NCBI RefSeq assembly: GCF_019703515.2
Contig: NC_059379.1
Coordinates: forward strand, 22,619,880-22,683,879
Direction: 5' to 3'
Source: Myxocyprinus asiaticus
Taxonomy: Eukaryota; Chordata; Actinopteri; Cypriniformes; Catostomidae
Length of the DNA: 64,000 nucleotides
A program made the position numbers and the translations under genes. Below are positions 41,164 through 52,793 of this stretch, in pieces. The notes beneath the pieces were generated by a model, which was given only the letters and a program-made list of their open reading frames with translations, did no database searches and was not told the DNA's origin. The number at the start of each line of letters is the position of its first letter. Position 1 is the first letter of the stretch.

Positions 41164-41476
41164 GTAGAAGTACGTGTTAGGAATGAATACACTGAGGTTT
41201 ACAAATGTAGCGTTTTGTCAATTGCTACCAAAAGAGTAGCACATAGCCAGAGTGTAAAATTGGTATGAACGCAATAGTCGAGATTAAATGAGAGAAACAT
41301 GGATAAATAAAGGAGTACATATGTTCAGCATGTCTCAAGATACATTGTTAAACTTGTGTTTAAAGTGTTAATGTCGTTTTTCTCTGTGACCAAGTGCAAA
41401 ACACCCATCCAGTCGCTGGCAGGAAGTTTTGCACCATTCCCAATGCATTTATGCTGACCATAAATTCAAATTAGCC

Positions 41477-42138
41477 TTAAAGGAATAGTTCATTTAAAAA
41501 TGAAAATTCTCTCATCATTTATTCATCCTCATGTCATCCCAGATGTGTATGACTTTCTTTCTTTTGCAGAAGACAAATTAAGATTTGAAGAAGAATATTT
41601 CAGCTCTGTTGGTCCATACAATGCAAGCCAATAGAGTCCAAAACTTTTAAACTTCAAAAGCACCCAAAGGGAGCATAAAAGTAATCCATAAGACTCCAGT
41701 GGTTTAATCCATGTCTTCAGAAGCTATATCATAGGTGTTGGTGAGAAACAGATCAATATTTAAGTTCTTTTTTACTAAAAATCTCCATTTTCAAACAGAC
41801 CTGACCTAAGTGCTCTCTTTTCTCCTAAGTAGTGTTCTTCTTTTGTGTTTGGTCATTTGCAGTCTTCGTGCATAGTGAAAAAGGACTTATATATTGAACT
41901 GTTTCTCACCCACACCTATCATATCACTTCTGGAGTCATATGGATCACTTTTATGCTGTCATTACATGCTTTTGGAGCTTCAAAGATTTTGGACCCTTTT
42001 GACTTGCATTGTGAGAACCTTCAGAGCTGAGATATTCTTCTAAAATCTTAATTTGTGTTCAGTAGAAGAAAGAAAGTCATACACATCTGGGATGGCATGA
42101 CTAAAAAAGTTTCATTTTTGTGTGAACTATCCCTTTAA
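41477..42138. mobile_element. Foldback MITE copy 3
   Basis: Left end TTAAAGGAATAGTTCATTT, right end GTGTGAACTATCCCTTTAA. Internal arms match the other copies (TAAGACTCCAGTGGTTTAAT and its complement region). Probably inside the first intron of josd1. Confidence 0.85.
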
Positions 42139-42302
42139 GTGGAGTAAAGGTTCTTGGTTGGTCTTGTCCCTCAGTTAAACATTAATTAATGCTCTGTTTG
42201 GGAGGAAATATGGTTTCTCTTGCATGTTTTTATTTATATTAAGTATGATCATTTGATTTTTTTTAATAAATCTCTGTATTTCTCACTCTTAAACCTTTGA
42301 CA

Positions 42303-42734
42303 GGGTTTTGCCTGCATTCTCACGGTGCTGTAACTACTATGGCAGTTGTCCACCCTGCCAGGATTCTGCACTGCTGACCCATTTACTCCCAGTCAGCTGT
42401 ACAAGTCAAGTTACAAGTCTTTTCCTCCCTTATGTCAGCCAAAATGGAAAGAACTGCTTTGCCCAACTGATTGTAATGGTGCTCAGCATGTCTTCAAGCA
42501 ATCACTATATGAGGAGCACCGGAGGAGGAGACAGTCAGATTCTTAGCTTCTAAGAAGATACTCCAGTTTCACAGTCCACGTGTGCTTTTCTTATTTCCAC
42601 TGATTCTGTTTTAAATTAAAAGGTGCCCTGGCTCACCTTTTATCCCAGTAGCTACCTCCCCTCCCCTTGCCACTCATCCCAAGCAGCTGAGAGGTTGCTG
42701 TGGAGATGATAGTGGTGACATAGCAGCAGCAGGA
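42303..42734 (+). other. Putative josd1 5'UTR exon
   Basis: A pyrimidine-rich acceptor ending TTTGACAG at 42303 opens a C- and G-rich stretch that continues without another obvious splice site to the start codon at 42735. Only its position supports it. Confidence 0.45.
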
Positions 42735-44287
42735 ATGGGGAGTACTCCATGTTCTGGTAAGGGGAGGGGGGTAGTGGGTTTTCAGGAGCTTGGCTGTATG
42801 CCATGGAAGGTCCGCAAGCAGAAAGGAGAAGCTGGACGTGGGTCTGAGCTGGAGGAGAGGCCGAATGCTGGAACACCTCCCACCTCCTCACAACCTCCTG
42901 TTATCTACCATGAAAAGCAGCATCGAGAACTGTGCGCTCTGCACGCCCTAAACAATGTCTTCCAGGACGGAGCAGCTTTCAGCAGGGATGCGCTTCAGGA
43001 CATCTATCAGAGGTCAGTGCAAAGAAAATGTAGTGTTTCTAAAATAGGCTGATTTTGACATTTCTTTTGGCTCAGTTCTGTTTCCTCTTTCTCTTACAGG
43101 CTCTCCCCAAGCACTTTGGTCACGCCCCATAAGAAAAACATGCTGGGTAATGGCAACTATGATGTGAATGTCATCATGGCTGCGTTGCAGACTCGTGGCT
43201 TTGAGGCTGTTTGGTGGGACAAGAGAAGGTACTTTTTTCCCTTTGGAAAAAGTATTATGCTGTTGTAATTTTTAAAGGATATTTCAGGCAAAATTTTAAA
43301 TTCTGTCATCATTTATTCACCCTCATGTTGTTCCAAGACTTTCTTTTATTTCATTTATGCATTTTTACATGCGCATTTGGCAGACACTTTTATCCAAAGA
43401 GACTTACAGTGTATTCATGCTACACATTTTATCAGTTTGTGTGTTCCCTAAGAATTGAACCCATGATCTTGGCATTGCTAGCGCCATGCTTTGCCAGTTG
43501 AGCTACATTTCATGGAACACAAAATGAGATGTTTGGCAGAATGATAGCCTCAGTCTCTATTCAGTCACCTGTCAGCACTAAGCATTCTGCCCAAACAAAA
43601 AGTCAGTTAGGCTTGAAACAACATGAGTAAATAAATGTAAGTAAATGATGACTTGGGTTATTTGTGGGTGATCTATCCCTTGAAATAAATGGTCTACTGA
43701 TGCCTTTCCCCACATTAAATCTGTATTTTTGTCCCATAGGGATGTTGGCAGCATTGCACTGCCAAATGTCACCGGTTTCATCTTGAATGTGCCATCCAAT
43801 CTGCGCTGGGGGCCTCTGCGACTTCCACTGAAGCGCCAGCACTGGATTGGAGTTCGAGAGGTGGGAGGTGTCTACTATAACTTGGACTCAAAACTGCGCA
43901 GTCCTCATGCTATTGGAACAGCCGATGAACTTAGGTAGGTGTGGAGTGCCTAAAGGGATAGTTCCAAACCTGTATGATTTTTTTGTTCGTCCATGAATCA
44001 CAAACAGAATGTTAGCCTCACTCAACATTCACTTTCACTGCATCTTTTTCCCATACAATGAAAGTGAACGGGGACCCACGGAAGAAAGTCATACAGGTCT
44101 GGAACAACAACAACCACAATTGAGCCAATTTTTCATGTGGATTGGAGGTGTGCTTTGTCTTCACCAGTCATTGTAATGATTTCACAGGAAGTTCTTGTGT
44201 CACCAGCTTCGAGGGAAGAACTGTGAACTCCTATTGGTTGTGCCAGAAGAGGTGGAAATCCACCAGACGTGGAGGTCTGATAACTGA
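42735..44287 (+). CDS. josd1: Josephin domain-containing protein 1 (deubiquitinase)
   Basis: Josd1 is a Josephin-family cysteine protease that removes ubiquitin and acts at the plasma membrane in mammals. Coding exons 42735-43012, 43100-43228, 43740-43934 and 44188-44287 join in frame to 233 residues; human JOSD1 has 202. The Josephin domain starts at [18 protein letters not shown], which holds the catalytic Cys. [13 protein letters not shown] holds the catalytic His, and YYNLDSKL the third residue. The end, [15 protein letters not shown], matches human. All junctions are GT-AG. The extra length is N-terminal: the first ATG gives [12 protein letters not shown], while a second ATG at 42798 gives [11 protein letters not shown], which better matches the short human N-terminus. 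The second start may be the real one. josd1 lies between xrcc6 and cbx7, all on the same strand. Confidence 0.94.
43275..43690. mobile_element. Foldback MITE in josd1 intron 2, split by a V-SINE-like element
   Basis: The left end AAAGGATATTTCAGGCAAAA and the right end GGGTGATCTATCCCTTGA form an imperfect inverted repeat of a different MITE family, with ATTCACCCTCATGTTGTTCC inside. A SINE occupies 43355-43506 with its own target duplication. Ends are approximate. Confidence 0.7.
43355..43506 (-). mobile_element. V-SINE-like (DANA-type) tRNA-derived SINE
   Basis: On the minus strand it starts with a tRNA-like head, TGTAGCTCAACTGGCAAAGC, including GGGTTCAATTC (B box). The conserved central segment GTAAGTCTCTTTGGATAAAA follows, then GTGTCTGCCAAATG. 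It is flanked by ATTTCAT at 43348-43354 and 43507-43513 (target duplication). The central core is that of the V-SINE superfamily as I remember it. Confidence 0.82.
43953..44112. mobile_element. Truncated foldback MITE in josd1 intron 3
   Basis: AAAGGGATAGTTCCAAACCTG at the left and ATACAGGTCTGGAACAACAA at the right are mutually complementary internal arms of the MITE family seen at 43275. Confidence 0.65.
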
Positions 44288-44903
44288 TGAATGTTTCAGA
44301 TCACTTTATTGGGGGGGGGTCTTCAGTTCATGCTCAGGAGGGACATGTGTGGTTCAATCAGGGAACCATTTAAGGAGCAAATGGAGTTGCATTCAACCAG
44401 TTATGAAAGCACACTGGTCAGACTTTGTTTACACACACACGCAGCTGGACTCTTGCCATGGAGATTATAGCAGCACAGGACACACAGGGATATCACAAGT
44501 CAATTAAACACTAAACCGATTTATGAGAATTTTGTTTGGAATTTGGTAATCTGATGCATTTTTTTTATACGTTGGTTATTTCTTTTACTTTGTACTGTTT
44601 CTGACTTGAAAGTTAGAGGTAATGGAATAATTAGTGATGTGCTCTCCCTGTGCATCACCTTCCAAATGTTCATTTTCCAAATCATTTCTTTCTTTCCATG
44701 TGATTTCCCACGCATCCATGTGATTGAGTGAACTGTTAGCCACACATCTAAGCATCCTGTCTCACATTACAGATCACAGAAAAAGATATATGTTTGACCA
44801 ACTGGATTTGTAACACAATGGTTCATATGTACTTATTTGGATCATGAACTTGAAGATTTAGAAAGGAACACCAGTAGCTCCTGCTTGAATATTTCTTACA
44901 TAA
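44288..44903 (+). other. josd1 3'UTR
   Basis: Sequence following the josd1 stop with no coding evidence, ending at MITE copy 4. A G run (GGGGGGGGG) lies near 44311. No clear AATAAA was identified close by. Confidence 0.45.
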
Positions 44904-45569
44904 TGAAAGGGTTAGTTCACCCAAAACTGAAAATTCTCTAATTATTTACTCACCCTCGTGCCATCCCAGATGTGTTTGACTTTCTATCTTTTGCTGAATG
45001 CAAACAAAGATTTTTAGAGGAATATTTCAGCTCTGCAGGTCCTCAAAATGCAAGAGAATGGGTACCAAAAATTTGAAGCTTCAAAAAGCATATAAAGGCA
45101 GCATAAAAGTAATCAATTCGACTCCGTGTCTTCAGAAGCGATAAGTGTGGGTGTGAAAAAGATCAATATTTATGTCCTTTTTTTACTATAAATTCTCCTC
45201 CCTGGCCAGGAGGTGGCGATTATGCACAAAGAATGCGAATCACCAAAAGCAAAAGAAGAATGTGAAAGTGGTGATTGATAGTAAAAAATGACTTGCATAT
45301 TGATCTGTTTCTCACCCACACCTATTATATCGCTTCTATTGACATGGATTTAACCACTGGAGTCGTATTAATTACTTTTTACGCTATCTTTGTGCTTTTT
45401 GGAGCTTCAAAGTTCTGGTCACCATTAACTTGCTTTGTATGGACCTACAGAGCTGAGAGATTCTTCTAAAAGTCTTTGTATTCATCAGAAGAAAATCATA
45501 CACATCTTGGATGGCATGAAGTTGAGTAAATGATGAGAATTTTCATTTTTGGGTGAACTATCCCTTTAA
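44904..45569. mobile_element. Foldback MITE copy 4
   Basis: Starts TGAAAGGGTTAGTTCACCC and ends GGGTGAACTATCCCTTTAA, with internal AAAGTAATCAATTCGACTCC and related arms. Same family as copies 1, 2, 3 and 5. Confidence 0.85.
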
Positions 45570-46639
45570 TGGCATAGTGACAGATGAGATGTGTCCGGTG
45601 TATCACAGTACAGCGTGGCACACAATAACTGGATGTTCTGTGTTAGTTTCTTATAACATTAATTACCAAAACAGCCATATGTTAATCTCTCAATTTAAAC
45701 TGTTGCTCTCAACACTCTGGTTATAATGTTCTTGTTAGAAACAGCTAGGATTTCTAGACCCTGGCCTACATGTAGGGGACCTAGCAGGAACAGGTGAGCA
45801 TTAGTAGTAAAAAAAAAAAAAAAAATTAAACTGTCAAAAACTCTGTACTTTAAAACAAAGCTGAAAATGCTGTTGAGAGCATTGAGAGATGGAAAAGTTG
45901 GCTGAGGCTGAAATCTTAATTGTCGAGACAGGACTGTTTCCTTCATTTTGGTCACAAACTTGGCTTTTGCCTTGGATTATTCATCATAGATTGGGATTGA
46001 TTTTGGATTAACATGGCCTTAAACTTTACAGAGGGAGCAGATTACATATTCAAAGGGAAGTCGAATAATGCATCTCAGGTAGATCCATCTTTAAATTTGA
46101 TTTACACTTGGGCATCAATCTTCACATGGTGTAAAACACTGCTTCACTTGTAAATATTGCAAAAATATTATCAATACTTAAATCATATACTACAATTTGA
46201 AAGGAACATTCCACATCACCATACACAGGGTATCTTGTAAAACTGTAGAGATGAATAAGATCCTTTGCCATGACAATCTAAATCCCCCACAGCCCCTTTT
46301 TACAGGGGGTTGGTAGGCACTACATGTGCTAATGCCATTGTTTTCCATTCAAATAAAATGCGTATGATGGCACTTTATGTATGATGTAAAATGTGCTGTG
46401 ACATCATTAAAGTCGTCTTTGTATGTACACAGTGTAGTGTTACGTTTACATTTTGTGTGCAAGTAGAGGTGTTAAAATCTCAGTTGCTTGTACAATTACA
46501 GAAAAACAATGGATAGATATTGCAAAGGAGCAAGTAAAGCCAGTCGCTTTTATTTTTTATTTTTTGGATTGCAAAAGGAAAATTTAAATGGGAAGTTTAA
46601 TAGTAAAGCCATATCAACTCTGCTCTAAACATAACTGTA
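45570..46639. other. josd1-cbx7 intergenic DNA, no gene seen
   Basis: Includes a poly-A tract at 45811-45826. Short frames show no domain. Confidence 0.4.
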
Positions 46640-46962
46640 CTGGTAGGCCTATTTGTGTGGCGGGAGCGAGTCAGACCGCTTTGTGACGCACGGGGGCGCG
46701 CTGCGCGCTCTGCAGATGTGTCGCAGATTTAAAAAGTCAGCACTCAGATCTAGTACAAGGAAATGGAGCAGTGCAAAGCATGAAATATTGAATTGTAAAC
46801 ACGGCAGCGGAAGAGAGGGAAGGTGTGCAGGAAGAGAAGACAGCTATTTTAACAGGCAGTGGGATTTACGTTTAATAGTTACTTAAACGACAACAAGAGA
46901 AAGTACAAGGCTTTCTTAAAAACCCTTTTTCTAAATATTATTTTAGGGAAACAACTTAGGCA
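46640..46962 (+). promoter_or_regulatory. Putative cbx7 promoter and 5'UTR
   Basis: A short CpG-rich stretch at about 46655-46730 (GTGGCGGGAGCGAGTC, GGGGGCGCGCTGCGCGC) lies about 240-300 bases upstream of the cbx7 ATG at 46963. It stands out from the AT-rich surroundings. A possible acceptor TTTTAG lies at about 46946, so the 5'UTR may be spliced. Confidence 0.45.
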
Positions 46963-49900
46963 ATGGAACTGTCAGCAATTGGTGAGCAAGTCTTTGCTGT
47001 GGAATCAATCATTAAGAAAAGAGTTAGAAAGGTAAGTGCATGCGTGTATAGCTGCGTGTTTGTTGACAGCTCTGTCTGCCTGAACTGAGGATTTGACAGC
47101 ACTGGATTTAAAGCAAACCAATGCACTCATGCGTGACGTTCCCGCCGGAATAAAGTTTGGCTTGATGCTTGACGTTTGTCTGACATTCAGCCTCGAGAAA
47201 CTGAAATAGATTATTAACCGTTGAGCATAATGGCATAAACATATTTATTTGAATCGCATTAGAATGTAGAAGAGAGAACACAGCGTGGTTTGTCGTAATC
47301 CGCCTTGTTATATTGCAACGGATAGATGTTATAAATGTGTTTAACAGTCGCTGGAGCAAAGTAGGGACTGTCTACAAATCACACAACCAGGAGAAAAAAC
47401 GTGCAATGGCTCCGTCATTGGAATGGCTCAAAATGTGTAACAAGATGCGTGAAACATGCACAGATATATGGCTATTTATATTTATTTATTTATTATATTT
47501 ATATTTATACTTTAACAGTAATGCTTAGGTTTTGTTTATGTGGGTGCCAGAGAGTATAATGAATAAAAATAATAGTAAAAAAATCAATGCTGGATTTATG
47601 GAAATTTCCCAGAACATGTTTCAAGAGTTTACTGGTGAACAGGGCCATAGCAAGGTAACCTGGGCCCCCTGACTGTATGTTGCTCAGGTCCCCTTTCCTA
47701 GTAAAAAAATAGTTTAGAATTCTTTGTGGGACACTCCATACCTTTGGGCCCCTAGAATCATTACCACCTTTCACCCCACTAGCTACGGCCCTCCTGGTGC
47801 ATGTAGTCCTGGAGCACATTAAGCTAAATTTAAGTGGTGTGCTGTCCATAACAGAGGAGCTCGTGCGCTGGACTGGGCTGAATCTGAGAGGATTCAGCAT
47901 TATCCCTGAGAATTTTGTTGTTGTTGTTAATATGCACACCCTTTAGGATTTTGTTTGGACTTCTTCATAAAGTTTATATTTTTTTAACAATTTTCTCAAA
48001 ATATTAAATCAACCTTGAGAGTAAAATCAACTCCAAATTGTCCCTCTAGGTGGCAGCGAACATCCATTAGATTGGATTAAATATATATAAAATCTATATT
48101 TGACATCATTTTCTAATTTGAAGGTGTGAATAGTATTTATTCTCTGTTGAAGGACCCACATTTATATGTGATTTTGAAAATACGTATAGATGCGTTTCAT
48201 GCATCTTGGTGCACATTACCCTTCTTTTTGAATTGTCTTTTCAATGACAGAGTCATATCAATACTTTGTAGACGGTCCCTATTTTGTTTCAGCGACTGAA
48301 CAACACATTTGCGTTGCAATACGTCAAGGCGGACTAAAATAAATAAAGTGAGATGTGTAATCACATCCTTATCATTATCTAATTCAATTCAGATAAACCC
48401 AATTTTAAGCCATTATACCAACCTGTGAATGATATTGAAGTAGGCTGAATTTTCAACAAAAATTAAAGATCAAACGTCATGCCAACTTTATTGTGGTCTC
48501 AAGTCGCACATGTTATAGGGGCGGGACACACACGACACGTCCCGTTTAGAACAGCGTGAAAGTGTGTTTGAAGTCTAAATAATCTTTGTGGACGCGTATC
48601 GCACGCCACGCTTTGGAATATTGTGGTGATGAGAGAGAGGTAGACTACGCAGTTATATTTTCCATTGGGCTTCAATAACTATGGTAAAGGACACAGCCTT
48701 CTGTCTAAAGCACTATAGTTCACATAGCTCTTAATTGTTTTGCAATCATATTAAAACATGCATTCAACTCAGAATAACGGGTGGCAAAAAAATACAATGT
48801 TACTCTCATCCTCTCTTATGAAAATATGTAAATTATAAGTTTATTAAAATAAAAAGGAGGGACTAACAGTTTAGGGGTCATCTTTTTTATGATGTCAGAA
48901 TCCCATTACATAATCTTATTTAAAAAAAGAAAACTGGAGAAATGCGTCATCGAAAGAAACATAATAATCTTTTTCTTTTCTTTTCTTTCTTTTTTCACGT
49001 TTAAGGGACATGTAGAGTATTTGTTGAAGTGGAAGGGCTGGCCTCCAAAGTAAGTATTAAAAAAGTTGTAAAATAAATAAACAAATAAATAAAAAAAAAT
49101 TAAAATCAGAAAGTGTACAACCACAGAATTAAACTTCATTTTCTATATTCATAAACTGTAATTTATTATAATTTTACCACAATTACCATTTGTGTAATTA
49201 AATATGCACATGTGACTTGTTTAATTTTTGATGTCTTAGGTACTGCACATGGGAGCCAGAAGAGCACATCCTAGACCCTCGACTGGTTTTAGCCTACGAG
49301 GAGAAGTGAGCAATTATATATATATATATATAAAAGTGCACTTCCTTAACAATACATTTCCATTCTTTCCCTTTTAACTACTAGTGTCTGAAACTGTCCC
49401 AACTGCTTTTTCCTCATTATTTCTCATTTTAAACAGAGAACAAAAAGACAGATCATTGGGCTGGCGTAAAAGAGGGCCAAAACCAAAACGACTGCTCTTG
49501 CAGGTAAAGACTATTCCTCATTCCTGTGATAGTTACCTTTGTAAACATTGTCTTTAATGTATTGTCTACCCACATATTCCTCTATCAAAGAGGAACATTT
49601 ACCCAATGGATCTACGCAGTGCACATCAAGGTACAGAGAGTTCGTCTGCACAACTGCCTCTCTCAGTGACACGATCGCTTGCCCCACAATTCAGCGTTGT
49701 GGATGAGAGGTTCCACTCCACAGGGACATGCATATATCACGGATTAACCCAACACAAGAGAAAGAAGAAAGCATCCAGAGAGACTTCAGAGGAAGAATGG
49801 GATAGAAGGGAAGATGAAGATGACGAGGGGGTTATGGAAGAGGAGGAGGAGGAAGACACAAGACAGGAAGGGACTAAAACTGGCAGCAACACTTTAAACA

Positions 49901-50813
49901 GTACGTATGTTAGTTGGTCAGAGGGCAAATATAGTCCTCACTTTGACCTAATTTGATATCAGGATTGCAATGCTCTTTCTTGCACGAAACCAGTACAGCA
50001 AGTAAATCTCTTTTCTATCTACTTGAGTAGAACCATGATATACTGTAGGTGACTGCCAGACCTGAAAATGTTAGGAACATCTACTTATTTGTTGTTTGAT
50101 AAATCAAATGAAATCAAAGCTGGAGTTTGTGTGGGTTTTAGTCCATTTCTGTTAGCTTTTAGGAAATCAGTATGCTAGTGTTCTCCTTAAAGTTAAAAGA
50201 TGTTACTTTTAGCAGATATACATATTTAACAGTCTTTTTCTTCTGGGAAAAGGACCACAAATATTGATGACTCATCTTGCACATTTATTTTGTCCCCCTA
50301 CTTTTTGTTAGCAATAGCAAGTAGTAAATCACGCATATGACTGTGAGTGTGATGTAAACCCAATTTTACATAAAAAGGACGAGCCCTTCTTACAGCAACT
50401 TCCTGTTTCAATAGTAAATACATTTATACAGGATAGAAAACTGCACACGTCAAGCAGTTTCATAGGGTCTTAAATGCATGCTTTGTTACTTCAATTTCAT
50501 TGCCTCAAACAGTATCCCATACAATGCTTGACTGTTCATAATCACGATTATTTGACATTGAATTCATATGAGCAATGTGAGAATATGTACAAAAGGTTCT
50601 CTCTCTGTCTCAGAGCATATCAGGACAGGAGGCTGGAGTCCAACCACTGATTTAGAGGAAACAACTGTATCTCCTTTGTCAGAGCACTGGAGTCCAGTTA
50701 TGGGCCCAGAGGAGGTAACTGTGACTGATATCTCCATCAACTCACTAACAGTGACTTTTAGAGAGGCCTTGGTTGCAAGGGGCTTCTTCAGGAGCTTGGA
50801 GCTCGATTTCTAA
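46963..50813 (+). CDS. cbx7: Chromobox 7, Polycomb PRC1 subunit
   Basis: Cbx7 reads H3K27me3 in canonical PRC1 and helps repress target genes. Coding exons 46963-47031, 49006-49049, 49240-49305, 49437-49503, 49591-49900 and 50614-50813 join in frame to 251 residues, the same length as human CBX7. The chromodomain covers residues about 8-62: VFAVESIIKKRVRKGHVEYL, then [20 protein letters not shown]. The methyl-lysine cage residues Phe11, Trp32 and Trp35 are at the expected places. An AT-hook-like segment KKRGPKPKR-type (RKRGPKPKRLLLQ) follows. The C-terminal Polycomb-repressor box is VTVTDISINSLTVTFREA, which binds RING1. Exon 5 holds RNIYPMDLRSAHQ, typical of CBX7 rather than CBX6 or CBX8, and a strongly acidic Glu/Asp stretch. 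All introns are GT-AG. Confidence 0.95.
47032..49005 (+). other. cbx7 intron 1
   Basis: About 2 kb. It contains a small inverted-repeat element at 47640-47796 and a few GC-rich words near 48530. No hidden exon is seen. Confidence 0.6.
47640..47796. mobile_element. Small terminal-inverted-repeat element
   Basis: The left edge CAGGGCCATAGCAAGG and the right edge TAGCTACGGCCCTCCTG are imperfect inverted repeats, with TGGGCCCC / GGGCCCC further in. The 157-base element has no coding capacity. Confidence 0.55.
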
Positions 50814-51489
50814 AATGACAAGAAGGTGAGGTGAAGATGGTGAGAGTGAAAGACAGTTGGTACGTCCTTTTTAGCAGTGTTTTTTTATTATGTTGTTGCA
50901 TGGCTTCCGGCAATGTTTTAGTAAGAAAAGCCTATCTGTTCAGCGAATATAAAAATATTTAGCATCATAGACATATTTGCACTATTAAACCCTCCAAAAT
51001 GCTTTCAGGATTGTGTTCAGATCACAGAAAAGTCTATCATTTAATGCTATTAAATTACCAAATAATGTGAGAGTTTGACAAGATCTTGAAATTCTCAATG
51101 ATAGGCATAGTCATATTATCCATAAAACAAGTTATTGCCAGTTCTCTGATGCTGGTATGTAATATGGTGTTCTATTTGTCTGTGTTGTGCAGTGAAGTTT
51201 AGAGATTCATCTAACCAAGATGAACTCCATTTGATGTGCCCATGTACTTGCATATTAACAGTGCTTGTACAAAATATTAATTAGCACAATTAAATAATCT
51301 TAAAGACAAGCTGTCATATATGTTTCCATAAATATACACGTTAAATGTATGTATATACTGAATATGATATACTTGGTAGACATGTTAGTATCTACATGTA
51401 CTTACACAGAGTATTCTAATCTTGACTTACAATTATGTGCAGTACTGTAGAATTTGTGATACTTAAAATATCATGAGGCCACAGGGTTA

Positions 51490-51645
51490 CTGTTGGTTAC
51501 CTGGTAAAGCATGGCGCTAGCAACGTCAAGATCATGGGTTAGATTCCCAGGGAACACATAAACAAATAAAATTGTGGATCTTGAATGCATTGTAAGTCGC
51601 TTTGTATAAAAGCGTCTGCCAAATGCATAAAAATGTAAATGTAAA
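51490..51645 (+). mobile_element. V-SINE-like (DANA-type) tRNA-derived SINE
   Basis: The tRNA-like part GGTTACCTGGTAAAGCATGG and GGGTTAGATTC is followed by the conserved core GTAAGTCGCTTTGTATAAAA-GCGTCTGCCAAATG and an AAATGTAAATGT tail. Same family as 43355-43506, opposite orientation. Confidence 0.8.
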
Positions 51646-51910
51646 ACAAAAAGGAAATATCTGAAATGCAACAATAAAAAGTTGTTTTCACATTTAGCAT
51701 TTCAGCTTTTACTGTCAGCGTGCCACTCTTTCAGACTGCATGAGCAAAAATGTTGTGGTATTAAAAAGAAAGAAAAAAAAACATCTGCACAATGATGTTC
51801 TACTTTTAGCATAATTATGTATTTGTATGAAATAAAGCAGCACTTTATTTTCTCAACACTATAGCTTGCTAATAACAACTAATTTCTTATTATTGCACAG
51901 TTTGTTTTTG

Positions 51911-52158
51911 GTAACACTTTACAATAAAGTTTTATTTGTTAACATTATTTGATGCATTAGGTGTCATGAACTATTGATGAACAATGATATATGACAGCAT
52001 TTATTAAACTTGATTTATCAAAATACTACTGTTCATTGTTTGTTAGTTCATATTGCATTAATCTTATGTCATACAACTTTTAATGTAAATGTTAAACAAG
52101 ACAATAAAATGTTAAACAAGATAAGAAAATGATGTAAAAGTATTGTTCATGTTAACTG
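51911..52158. repeat. Interspersed repeat (GTAACACTTTACAATAA family)
   Basis: Starts TTTGGTAACACTTTACAATA and continues with TTAACATTATTTGATGCATT, a pattern I recall as a common teleost non-autonomous DNA element. Ends are approximate. Confidence 0.6.
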
Positions 52159-52163
52159 TTTCA

Positions 52164-52793
52164 TTAAAGGGATAGTTCACCCAAAAAATGAAAATTCTCA
52201 TCCTTTACTTATCATGCCATCCAAGATGGGGTTTTTTTCTGCTTAACACAAACTGTAAGATTTTTAGAAGTATATTTCAGCTCTGTAGGTCCTTACAATG
52301 CAAGTGAATGGGTACCAACATTTTGAAGCTCCAAAAAGCACATAAAGGCAGCATAAATGTATTCTGAAGCTATATGATAGGTGTGGGTGAGAAACAGATC
52401 GATATGTCCTTTTTTAGTATAAATTCTCACTATAAATTCTCACTGCCCAGTTGGTGGCGAAATGCACAAAGAATGCGAATTGCCAAAAACAACATAAGAA
52501 TGTGAAAGTGGAGATTTATAGTTAAAAAAAAGGACTTAAATATTGATCTGTTTCTCACCCACACCTACCGTATTTCTTCAGAAGACATGGATTAAACCAC
52601 TGGAGTTTTATGGATTACTTTTATGCTGCCTTTATGTGCATTTTCAAAGGATGTTTTCAAGCTTTAAAATTCTGGCACCCATTCACTCGCATTGTGAGAA
52701 CCTACAGACCTGAAATATTCTTCTAAAAATCTTTGTCTTCAGCAGAAGAAAGAAATGAGAGTATTTTCATTTTTGGGTTAACTATTCCTTTAA
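52164..52793. mobile_element. Foldback MITE copy 5
   Basis: Starts TTAAAGGGATAGTTCACCC and ends TTTGGGTTAACTATTCCTTTAA. Internal arms as in copies 1-4. Confidence 0.85.

Larger units (their letters stand above)
50814..52163 (+). other. cbx7 3'UTR and repeats
   Basis: No coding evidence after the cbx7 stop. AATAAA hexamers occur at 51831-51836 and, further down, 53192-53197. A V-SINE-like element lies at 51490-51645 and a repeat beginning GTAACACTTTACAATAAAG at 51911-52158. Confidence 0.5.

Noticed and set aside
42750..42785. Very short intron in josd1 (donor near 42759, acceptor near 42783)
   Set aside because: About 25-30 bases is too short for vertebrate splicing, and the frame is open across it.
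43355..43506. tRNA-Ala-like gene candidate
   Set aside because: It is the head of a V-SINE-like element with target duplications and degraded boxes. It is not a functional tRNA gene. The same holds for 51490-51645 and 58815-59228.
39923..52793. Repeated 620-670-base units, considered as a CRISPR-like or satellite array
   Set aside because: Spacing is irregular, the copies are dispersed and each is a foldback MITE.
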